From: JAJDXO01 sp965213765 | GTDB taxonomy: Bacteria > Pseudomonadota > Alphaproteobacteria > Rhodospirillales > UBA2165 | Assembly (NCBI GenBank): GCA_965213765.1 | Contig: OZ243926.1 | Coordinates: 2,790,001 to 2,854,000 of the forward strand | Reading direction: 5' to 3' | Length of the DNA: 64,000 bases | Shown here: one piece after another, positions 57,250-64,000 of the stretch | How positions within the stretch are numbered: position 1 is the first letter of the stretch | How the letters are laid out: each line of letters starts with the position of its first letter | Notes under the pieces: model-generated | Told to the model about the DNA's origin: nothing | What the model saw: only the letters and a program-made list of their open reading frames with translations | Databases searched by the model: none | Translations under genes and position numbers: made by a program

Positions 57250-57837
57250 ATGCGCCCCGCCTACCGCCCATCCATCCTCTTGGCCCTCGTCGCGGTGCCG
57301 GTCGCCGCCCTGCTGCTGCTGTTCGCCCCGCCGGCCGACCGCGCGGCCGCCCAATGGGACGGGCCGCCCGCCGACCGGGCCGAGCATTATTGGCGCCAGG
57401 GTTACGTCCTGCACGTCCTCGGCGCCTATGGCGACGCCATCGAGCGGTTTCGGAAATCCATCGAGCTGCGCCCGAGCGCCGAGGGCCACACCTATCTCGG
57501 CTGGTCGCTGAGCCATCTCGGGCGGCTCGACGAGGCCATCGCCGAATGCAGGAAGGCGATCGAGATCGATCCCGGTTTCGGCAATCCCTATAACGACATC
57601 GGGGTCTATCTGATCCAGCTGGGGCGGCTCGACGAGGCGATCCCGTGGCTTGAAAAGGCGGTTACCGCCGAACGCTACTGCTGCTACCAGTTCCCCAATT
57701 TCACCCTCGGCCAGATCCGGCTTGCCGAGGGTGACGTCGACGGGGCGGTCAAATTCTTCGAGCGCGCCCTCAGGCACGCTCCCGATTACGCCCCGGCCCG
57801 CGAAGCGTTGAAGGAGATCCGGAATACCACGCTGTAG
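57250..57837 (+). CDS. Exported TPR protein
   Basis: A 195-residue protein with signal peptide SILLALVAVPVAALLLLFAP and then about four tetratricopeptide repeats (YWRQGYVLHVLGAYGDAIER, GHTYLGWSLSHLGRLDEAIA, NPYNDIGVYLIQLGRLDEAI, FTLGQIRLAEGDVDGAVKFF). TPRs mediate protein contacts; this one should act in the periplasm or at the membrane. ATG at 57250 follows ATAGGAGG. Confidence 0.88.
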   Translation: MRPAYRPSILLALVAVPVAALLLLFAPPADRAAAQWDGPPADRAEHYWRQGYVLHVLGAYGDAIERFRKSIELRPSAEGHTYLGWSLSHLGRLDEAIAECRKAIEIDPGFGNPYNDIGVYLIQLGRLDEAIPWLEKAVTAERYCCYQFPNFTLGQIRLAEGDVDGAVKFFERALRHAPDYAPAREALKEIRNTTL

Positions 57838-57958
57838 GGGCCGATCCCCGGCCCGGGCCGGAACTCGCCGGGCCCGGCCCGTATCGTCTTGTCGAGAACG
57901 CCCGCCCAGGTAGAATACCGGCGGTGCCGTCGGGCGACGAACGGGGGAGAATGCCGCG

Positions 57959-58774
57959 ATGCTTGAACTCTACTACCTGAAGGAAGCGGATTCCGTCTGC
58001 TCGAACCGGGCGGTCATAACGCTCATCGAAAAAGGGATTGAGGACTGGACGCCGCGGTATATCAAGCTGCTCGAAGAAGATCACTTCGACGAAAATTATC
58101 TCGAGATCAATCCGAAAGCCGTCGTCCCGACGCTGGTTCACGACGGCAATCCAATCCGCGAATCCTCGATCATCTGCGATTACATCGACGAGCTGAAGCC
58201 GGAGCCGGCCCTCAAACCCGCCGATCTGCTTCGGCGGACCTATATGCGCGAGTGGATCAAGGATTCGGACGAGGTCGGTTTTCCGGGCGTCGCCGCGTTG
58301 AACTTCGTGACCCGGTTCCGCTCGGTGATCGACGTCGAAAAGCTGGAGAGCCGATGGAAAAAGCAGCCCGATCTCGAAAAGACATTGCGCCAGCAATCGG
58401 TCATCAAGGACGGCATGGACTCGGAGTGGGTGTTGCGCGGCCTCGTCGGGTGGGACCGGATCTTCGGCAAAATGGAGACCGCCTTGTCCGATGGCCGGCC
58501 GTGGATCATGGGCGGGCAATTTACCCTCGTGGAGACCTGTTATGCGCCGCTGATCAAGGTCCTCGACATGATCAAGTGGCTGGACGTCTGGTTCGAGGAC
58601 CGGCCCAACGCCGCCCGGTGGTGGGAGGCGCTCGGAAACCGCCCGAGCGTTGTCGGGCTCGACGAATACGCGGGGCACACCGCCGACCCCGATTCGGATC
58701 ACGCCAAGGCCGGGCTGGCGCTGGTCGATGAGGCCAGGGACCGGTTGTCGGCCTACAAGGCGTCGCGCGCCTAG
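57959..58774 (+). CDS. Glutathione S-transferase family protein
   Basis: A 271-residue protein with an N-terminal thioredoxin-fold GST domain (MLELYYLKEADSVCSNRAVI, INPKAVVPTLVHDGNPIRES, SIICDYIDE with the glutathione-contact ESS) and a helical C-terminal domain (MGGQFTLVETCYAPLIKVLD, RPNAARWWEALGNRPS). It is somewhat longer than classic GSTs. It may detoxify electrophiles or act as an isomerase for ring-cleavage products. Its TAG stop is the start of a palindromic repeat. Confidence 0.88.
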   Translation: MLELYYLKEADSVCSNRAVITLIEKGIEDWTPRYIKLLEEDHFDENYLEINPKAVVPTLVHDGNPIRESSIICDYIDELKPEPALKPADLLRRTYMREWIKDSDEVGFPGVAALNFVTRFRSVIDVEKLESRWKKQPDLEKTLRQQSVIKDGMDSEWVLRGLVGWDRIFGKMETALSDGRPWIMGGQFTLVETCYAPLIKVLDMIKWLDVWFEDRPNAARWWEALGNRPSVVGLDEYAGHTADPDSDHAKAGLALVDEARDRLSAYKASRA

Positions 58775-58870
58775 GGTCCGGACCCGATCAGGGGATTCTC
58801 CTTTTTGCGCCCTCTCCCCCCGACGGGGGCGGGGGAACCCCGTGCGGCAACGGGACTACTCCCTCTCCCC
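58774..58870. repeat. Palindromic repeat overlapping the GST-like gene stop
   Basis: GGGTCCGGACCCGATCAGGG, GATTCTCCTTTTTGCGCCCT and CCCCGACGGGGGCGGGGG. The first 45 bp match 14313-14357 almost exactly. Confidence 0.88.
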
Positions 58871-58884
58871 GCTCACCCGCAAGT

Positions 58885-58941
58885 CGTCATCACCGGGTCG
58901 GTCAATTCGTCCGAATTGACCTTATTTGACCCGGTGATCCA
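58885..58941. repeat. Nested inverted repeat
   Basis: Outer arms CACCGGGTC (58891-58899) and GACCCGGTG enclose a perfect inner palindrome pair GGTCAATTCG / CGAATTGACC (58900-58921). The outer arms match the flanks of the defective IS4-type element (51408-51426 with 52709-52729). The remainder of the 332-bp gap to 59107 shows no gene. Confidence 0.8.
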
Positions 58942-59106
58942 CGCCTCGCGGCCGGCGCGTTCAACGGATGTCCATGCCTGTCTGTTTTTGTCCATGAATG
59001 TCCATTGCGCGGATTCGCCGGAATTTCGGGTGTTGCTGCTTTTCAAGGCTTCAAGGATATGCAAATTCTGCATGGCATTCGGGCGCGCTCACGGGAAGGA
59101 ACGGAC

Positions 59107-61452
59107 ATGGGACCATTCGGCATCGGACAGGCGGTAACCCGGGAGGAGGACCCCCGGCTGCTGGTGGGCCACGGCCGCTATGTCAACGATCACAACCTGC
59201 CCGGCCAGGCCCACGCCTATCTGCTGCGCTCTCCCCATGCCCACGCTGAAATCACCTTCATCGACACGGCCGCCGCGGCCGCCGCGCCCGGGGTGGCCGC
59301 GGTCTACACCGGTGAGGACGTGGCCGCCGACGGGATCGGCTGGCCGAAGATGGAAGGACCCTTGAGACGGGAAGGCGGCGCGCCGCCCTTTCACTGCCCC
59401 CATCCCGGCCTCGCCCGCGGACGGGTCCGCTATGTGGGCGATCCCGTCGCCCTGGTGATCGCCGAGACCGTCGATGAGGCCAAGGATGCCGCCGAGCTGA
59501 TCGGGATCGGCTTCGACCCGTTGCCCGCCAACGTCGATACGGCCCGCGCCGTGGAGCCCGGCTGCCCCCGGCTGTGGGACGACAACCCGGGCAATATCGC
59601 CGGCGAGTTCCGGTCGGGCGATGCGGATGCCGTCGAGGCGGCCTTCGCCGCCGCCGCGCACATCGTCAGGCGGCGCTTCGTCATTACCCGGCTCCACGCC
59701 CAGTACATGGAGCCCCGGGGGACGCTCGGCTATTACGACGACCGGGAGCGGCGCTACGTGCTCCATGTGGACGTCCAGTATCCTCACCGGCTGCGGAACG
59801 TGCTGGCGGAAGACATCCTCAAGGTGCCGGAGCAGGACGTGCAGATTATCGCCGGCGATGTGGGCGGCGGCTTCGGCACCAAGGGCTGGCAGTATGTGGA
59901 GCACCGGCTGACCCTGTGGGCGGCGAAAAAACTGGGCCGTCCGGTCAAATGGTCGTGCGAACGTTCCGAGGCTCTGCAGGCCGACGAGCACGGCCGGGAC
60001 AACGTGAGCGAGGCCGAACTGGCCTTCGATGCCGGCGGCAAAATCCTCGGTCTCCGGGTCAGGACGCTGGCCAATGTGGGGGCCTATGTGTCGTCGGTCC
60101 GGAACTTCCTGTCGGTGTTCGGCTCCACCGGCCTGCTCGCCGGGGTTTACGACATCCCGGCGGCCCATGTGCATGTCAAGGCGGTTCAGACCAACACCCA
60201 GGCGACGGCGCCCTATCGCGGCGCCGGCCGGCCCGAAGCCAACTACGTCATCGAGCGGATGATGACCGAAGCGGCGCGGGAACTCGGCGGCACGCTCGGC
60301 CTCGACGCCTTTTCGCTCCGGCGGCAAAATCTGATCGCAACCGACGCCTTCCCCTACAAGACGGCGCTCACCTTCACTTACGACTGCGGCGACTTCGCCG
60401 CCAATATGGACAAGCTGCGCGACCTCGCCGACATGGACGGGTTCGCGGCGCGCCGCGCCGAGGCCAAATCCCGCGGCAGGCTGCGGGGGCTGGGTATCGC
60501 CAATTCCATCGAGCAGGCGGCGGGTCCGGGTCTCGAGTTCTGCGAGATCCGGTTCAATCCGTCGGGGACCGCGCTGGTCCTCATGGGCACCAAGTCCCAG
60601 GGCCAGGGGCACGAGACCATGTACAAGCAAATCGTCTCCGACCGGCTCGGGCTCGACCCCGCGGACATCAAGGTGATGGACGGCGATACGGACAAGGTGG
60701 TGTTCGGCGTCGGCACCATGGGCTCGCGGTCGGCGGTGATGGGCGGTTCATCGGCCCACATCGCGGCCGGCAAGGTGGCCGGGAAGGCGGCCAGGATCGC
60801 CGCTCACATCCTGGAGGCGGCCGAGGCCGACATCGAACTCGAGGACGGGCGGTTCATCGTCGCCGGCACCGACAAGTCGATCCCGTTCAAGGAGGCGGCC
60901 AAGGCGGCCTTCGCGCCGCCCAGGCTGCCGCCGGGGATGGAACCCGGCCTCTACGAAACCGGCACCTTCCGCACGCCCAACTACACCTTTCCCAACGGCT
61001 GCCACGCCTGCGAGGTGGAGATCGATCCCGAGACCGGCAAGGTGGACGTGGTGGGGTATTCCATCGTCGATGACGTCGGCACGGTGATCAATCCCGTCAC
61101 GCTGAAAGGTCAGATCCACGGCGGCATCGCCCAAGGCCTGGGACAGGTGCTGATGGAGCAGGTGGTCTACGATCCGGACAGCGGCCAGTTGATGACCGGC
61201 TCGTTCCAGGACTACGCCATGCCGCGGGCCGACGATCTGGCCGAGACCCGGATCGGCGGCAACCCGGTACCGACGAAAAACAATCCCCTCGGCGTCAAGG
61301 GCGCGGGCGAGGCGGGGACGTGCGGCGCGTTGCCCGCCGGCATGAACGCGGTGGTTGACGCGCTCCGCCAGGCGGGGATCGAGGGCATGGACATGCCGGC
61401 GACCCCGGCCCGGGTATGGGCGGCGCTGCGGGACGGAAACGGAGGCGCGTGA
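59107..61452 (+). CDS. Molybdopterin-binding large subunit of a xanthine-dehydrogenase-family hydroxylase
   Basis: A 781-residue CoxL/XDH-family protein. It contains GHGRYVNDHNLPGQAHAYLL, RSPHAHAEI, the Mo-binding loop IIAGDVGGGFGTKGWQYVEH, the substrate-pocket APYRGAGRPEANYVIERM (form II-type, not the CO-dehydrogenase CSFR), MGTKSQGQGHETMYKQIVSD and the catalytic-Glu region GVKGAGEAGTCGALPAGMNA. No medium (FAD) or small (2Fe-2S) subunit is present in the window, so the partner lies elsewhere or to the right. Followed by a NicX-like gene, which would fit hydroxylation of a pyridine-type ring. ATG 59107 follows GGAAGGAAC. Confidence 0.9.
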   Translation: MGPFGIGQAVTREEDPRLLVGHGRYVNDHNLPGQAHAYLLRSPHAHAEITFIDTAAAAAAPGVAAVYTGEDVAADGIGWPKMEGPLRREGGAPPFHCPHPGLARGRVRYVGDPVALVIAETVDEAKDAAELIGIGFDPLPANVDTARAVEPGCPRLWDDNPGNIAGEFRSGDADAVEAAFAAAAHIVRRRFVITRLHAQYMEPRGTLGYYDDRERRYVLHVDVQYPHRLRNVLAEDILKVPEQDVQIIAGDVGGGFGTKGWQYVEHRLTLWAAKKLGRPVKWSCERSEALQADEHGRDNVSEAELAFDAGGKILGLRVRTLANVGAYVSSVRNFLSVFGSTGLLAGVYDIPAAHVHVKAVQTNTQATAPYRGAGRPEANYVIERMMTEAARELGGTLGLDAFSLRRQNLIATDAFPYKTALTFTYDCGDFAANMDKLRDLADMDGFAARRAEAKSRGRLRGLGIANSIEQAAGPGLEFCEIRFNPSGTALVLMGTKSQGQGHETMYKQIVSDRLGLDPADIKVMDGDTDKVVFGVGTMGSRSAVMGGSSAHIAAGKVAGKAARIAAHILEAAEADIELEDGRFIVAGTDKSIPFKEAAKAAFAPPRLPPGMEPGLYETGTFRTPNYTFPNGCHACEVEIDPETGKVDVVGYSIVDDVGTVINPVTLKGQIHGGIAQGLGQVLMEQVVYDPDSGQLMTGSFQDYAMPRADDLAETRIGGNPVPTKNNPLGVKGAGEAGTCGALPAGMNAVVDALRQAGIEGMDMPATPARVWAALRDGNGGA

Positions 61453-61455
61453 CCC

Positions 61456-61929
61456 TTGTCCCGCTATCTCTTCCCGCTGGCCCTGTTCGCCGTCCTGTTG
61501 GCGATGGTGATCGCCACCCGGGAGGACGGGACCCTGAAGGGCATGGCCCGGGTGATCGACGGCTCGACGGTCGTGATGGATGGCAGGCGGCTTCGGCTCG
61601 AAGGAATCAGGCCGTTCCCCCTGGACGAGATGTGCCGGGTGGCGACGGAGACCGGCAACTGGCCCTGCGGCCGGGAGGCGGCGTATGCGCTCTCACGGCT
61701 GATCGATCAGCGGGGGCTCGAATGCACGGTCGAGACCGACACGCGGGGCGATACGGAGGCGGTCTGCAAGCGGGGCGACGTGGATGTGGCGCTGGAGATG
61801 CTGCGCCGGGGCTGGGCGCGGACCGACCTCGGCGGCACCCCGGCGGCGGCCCAATCCGAGGCCCGCGCGGCGCGGCGGGGCATATGGCGCCAGGACGCCC
61901 GGCGCTGGAACCGCAAGCCGTTGAAATAA
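61456..61929 (+). CDS. Thermonuclease-like (SNase-fold) membrane-anchored protein, probably catalytically degenerate
   Basis: A 157-residue protein starting at TTG (61456) 4 nt after the hydroxylase stop, with GGAGGCG upstream. One N-terminal membrane helix LFPLALFAVLLAMVIATR. The OB-fold follows: GMARVIDGSTVVMDGRRLRL, EGIRPFPLDEMC, GWARTDLG and RAARRGIWRQDARRW. Classic nucleases have D-G-D-T and G-I-D-A-P-E; here DGST and GIRPFP replace them, so metal-dependent cleavage is doubtful. Probably co-transcribed with the hydroxylase gene. Confidence 0.8.
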   Translation: MSRYLFPLALFAVLLAMVIATREDGTLKGMARVIDGSTVVMDGRRLRLEGIRPFPLDEMCRVATETGNWPCGREAAYALSRLIDQRGLECTVETDTRGDTEAVCKRGDVDVALEMLRRGWARTDLGGTPAAAQSEARAARRGIWRQDARRWNRKPLK

Positions 61930-62166
61930 AACGATATTTTTTTGCCGTCACCGGAACGGAAAATCGCCGGCCATTAAAACGTACGCACAGTCTCGTTATT
62001 ATCCCGGCGCCGGGAATGCCGGCCGTTTGCCCTTCGGGGCGCAATCCGGCGCGCTGGTCGCGTGCCTTGCATTCCCTCCGGGCGTTCACCACTATTGCCC
62101 GGCTTACGCCGGCTGATGGATGATAACCGGCGGACGGTAACCGGCGGATGATATCGAGGAGGTAGG

Positions 62167-63225
62167 ATGTTCAAGGATCGCGTCGAACACCGGTGGATCG
62201 AGACCTTCGTCACGGCGCTGGAATACTGCAAGGTCGAGGCGGGCGAGGAGGTCGCCATCCTCTCCGAAACCCAATCCCGGGAGATCAACGTCCACCTGAC
62301 CGAACTGGCGCTGCTGCGCCTGGGCGCCAGGCCGTTCCATGTGGTCATGCCGACCCCGCCGCAATCGGCGCCGGTGCCGGTGCGTTCCACGGGCGCGTCC
62401 AACGTGGTTCAGGGGCTGGGCCCCGTGGTCAAGGCCCTGTCCGAATGCACCATGGTGGTCGATCTCACCGTCGAAGGCATGCTGCATGCGCCCGAATTGC
62501 CGGGGATCATCGGGAACGGGGCGCGGCTGTTCATGGTTTCAAACGAACACCCGGACGCCCTCGAGCGGTTGCTGCCCGATCCGGTGCTGACGGAAAAGGT
62601 CAAGGCGGCGGTGAAGAAGATCCGGGGCGCCAAGGAAATGACCGTGCAGTCCGGCGCCGGCACCGACCTCAAGATCGCCATCGAGGGATCGCCGAGCGCC
62701 GGGGTGTGGGGCTATTGCGACCGGCCCAAGACCGTCGCCCACTGGCCGGGCGGCATCGTCGTCGCCTTCCCGCCGGCGAATTCGGTGAACGGCACGCTGG
62801 TGCTCGACGTCGGCGACGTGAACCTGACCTTCAAGCGCTACCTGCAGGACCCGGTGACGCTGACCATCGAGAACGACTTCGTCACCGGCATCGAGGGTAC
62901 GGGTACCGATGCCGAGCTGTTCCGGCGTTATATGGCGGCCTGGGACGACAAAAACGCCTACGGCGTCTCCCATGTCGGCTGGGGCCTGAACCCGGCGGCC
63001 CGCTATGAAGCCATGACCATGTATGACCAGCGGGATTTCCAGGGTACCGAGCTCCGCGCCTTTGCCGGCAACTTCCTCTATTCCACCGGCGCCAACGAGT
63101 TCGCCAAGCGCCACACACTGGGCCACTTCGATATTCCGGTGCGGAATTGCACGGTGGCGCTGGACGGCGAGAACGTGGTCGAGAATGGCGAGCTTGCCGG
63201 CGAGTTCGCGGAGGCCGCCGAATAG
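62167..63225 (+). CDS. NicX-like 2,5-dihydroxypyridine 5,6-dioxygenase (M29-related fold)
   Basis: A 352-residue protein of the group that includes 2,5-dihydroxypyridine dioxygenase, an Fe(II) extradiol-type enzyme of nicotinate and nicotine catabolism. It reads EEVAILSETQSREINVHLTE, ALLRLGARPFHVVMPTPPQS, GGIVVAFPPANSVNGTLVLD, YGVSHVGWGLNPAARYEAMT and RHTLGHFDIPVRNCTVALDG. His269, His320 and Asp322 occupy the spacing expected for the Fe ligands (known NicX: H265, H318, D320, from memory). ATG at 62167 follows GAGGTAG. Directly followed by an alpha/beta hydrolase, as in nic clusters. The 237-bp region before it shows nothing. Confidence 0.82.
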   Translation: MFKDRVEHRWIETFVTALEYCKVEAGEEVAILSETQSREINVHLTELALLRLGARPFHVVMPTPPQSAPVPVRSTGASNVVQGLGPVVKALSECTMVVDLTVEGMLHAPELPGIIGNGARLFMVSNEHPDALERLLPDPVLTEKVKAAVKKIRGAKEMTVQSGAGTDLKIAIEGSPSAGVWGYCDRPKTVAHWPGGIVVAFPPANSVNGTLVLDVGDVNLTFKRYLQDPVTLTIENDFVTGIEGTGTDAELFRRYMAAWDDKNAYGVSHVGWGLNPAARYEAMTMYDQRDFQGTELRAFAGNFLYSTGANEFAKRHTLGHFDIPVRNCTVALDGENVVENGELAGEFAEAAE

Positions 63226-63232
63226 GCCCGGT

Positions 63233-64000
63233 ATGAGCGCAGCGCCTTTCCCTATTACCTATAACGAAGCCGGCGCCGTTTCCGGGGGCCGGCCCGGGCT
63301 GATCTTCATGCACGGGATCGGCGGCGATGCCGACGCCTTCCGGTTTCAGCTCGATCACTTTGCCGCCGCCTACCATGCGGTGGCGTGGAATATGCCGGGC
63401 TATCGGGGGTCGGCGGCCATCGACCCGGTGACATTCCCCCGGCTGGCTGCCGCCCTGGCGGCGCTGCTCGACCATCTCGGCATGGAGACCGCCCATCTCG
63501 TCGGTCATTCCGTCGGCGGCATGGTTGCCCAGGAAATGGCCGCCATGTATCCCGAACGGATCGCCGGCCTTGTGCTCGCCCAGACCAGCCCGGCGTTCGG
63601 GCGCCCCGACGGGGATTTCCAGAAACGGTTCGTCGCCGACCGGCTGGGCCCGCTGGACGAGGGCCGGGGCATGGAAGACATCGCCGGCGAGGTGATCGAG
63701 ACGATGTTTCCGCCCGGCGCCGAACCGCAGGCCGTCGGCCTCGCCCGGGACGCCATGGCGGCGGTGCCCGAAGACACCTACCGGGCGGTGGTCCGGTGTC
63801 TGGTCACCTTCGACCGGCGCGACAATCTCGGCAACATCGGCGTGCCGACCCTGGTATTGGCGGGAGAGAAAGACGCCAACGCGCCCGCCGGTATGATGGA
63901 AAAAATGGCCGGCAGGATTCCCGGCGCCCGGTATCACTGTATGCCCGGTGCCAACCACCTGGCCAATCTCGAATGCCCCGATCTGTTCAATGGGGCGATC
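63233..64000 (+). CDS. Alpha/beta hydrolase (partial, 3' end outside window)
   Basis: The 256 visible residues form an alpha/beta hydrolase: GLIFMHGIGGDADAFRFQLD (oxyanion region), VAWNMPGYRGSA, nucleophile elbow LVGHSVGGMVAQEMAAMYPE, VPTLVLAGEKDANAP (Asp) and MPGANHLANLECPDLF (His). It starts 7 nt after the NicX-like gene. In pyridine-ring catabolism the dioxygenase product N-formylmaleamate is deformylated by an alpha/beta hydrolase (NicD), so that is the favoured reading; general esterases or enol-lactonases of the PcaD type are alternatives. Confidence 0.85.
   Translation, partial: MSAAPFPITYNEAGAVSGGRPGLIFMHGIGGDADAFRFQLDHFAAAYHAVAWNMPGYRGSAAIDPVTFPRLAAALAALLDHLGMETAHLVGHSVGGMVAQEMAAMYPERIAGLVLAQTSPAFGRPDGDFQKRFVADRLGPLDEGRGMEDIAGEVIETMFPPGAEPQAVGLARDAMAAVPEDTYRAVVRCLVTFDRRDNLGNIGVPTLVLAGEKDANAPAGMMEKMAGRIPGARYHCMPGANHLANLECPDLFNGAI

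Noticed and set aside
58805..59106. Open frames upstream of the molybdenum hydroxylase gene
   Set aside because: They lie within repeats and palindromes and have no recognisable protein features.

Overview
The window is GC-rich, densely coded bacterial chromosome from an alphaproteobacterium. The gene order ppsR | hemE-hemH-hemJ-rho ... mnmE-mnmG-rsmG-parA-parB ... holA-lptE-leuS is typical of origin-proximal DNA in that class. Products such as the Tim44-like protein, a DUF3576 lipoprotein and a LolA-FtsK block also fit. A Rhodospirillales-like lineage is plausible, but no rRNA is present to settle it.

Layout. 1-11306: hisB (cut by the window edge) divergent from hslVU; an AT-richer islet (about 2.34-3.45 kb) with a broken DUF3800 gene; then xre/smr/mltA/Tim44-like, fxsA-secB, and the tightly overlapping minus-strand string ppsR-maf-aroE-coaE with dnaQ. 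11307-11769: predicted replication origin between ppsR and hemE, with DnaA boxes and a DnaA-box/GC-block/trinucleotide/AT-rich unwinding module. 11770-31789: haem genes, rho, an accessory block (two quinone oxidoreductases, ogt, a DUF255 protein), then mnmE-mnmG-rsmG-parAB with three parS-type sites, and holA-lptE-leuS. 32164-43272: DUF559 nuclease, DUF3576 lipoprotein, ThiE/TenI-like protein, an IS5-type element, a YggS-like PLP protein, an L,D-transpeptidase, an OmpR-type regulator, xthA, a small membrane protein with its own operator-like region and terminator, lolA and ftsK. 43668-50311: aminotransferase, two PII/ammonium-transporter pairs in opposite gene order with sigma-54-like promoters, and a UbiH-type monooxygenase. 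50312-52708: two more insertion sequences. 52962-58774: DUF971, Trm112-like, Lon-N-domain protein, CnoX-like chaperedoxin, a ProX-like editing protein, tRNA-Gly(GCC), a secreted orphan, a TPR protein and a GST-like protein. 59107-64000: molybdenum hydroxylase large subunit, degenerate nuclease-like protein, a NicX-like 2,5-dihydroxypyridine dioxygenase and a truncated alpha/beta hydrolase, possibly part of a pyridine-ring catabolic locus.

A striking overall feature is a modular palindromic repeat family (arms like CCCTCTCCCCCT...GGGGGCGAGGG) at about 17 intergenic sites. It supplies the 3' end of at least two genes and is the landing site for at least one IS; another IS has landed in a different intergenic palindrome. 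The three IS elements have distinct insertion signatures, one of them exactly at a stop codon.

Everything here is read by eye from sequence. Family assignments rest on recognised motifs; no database search or folding was run.
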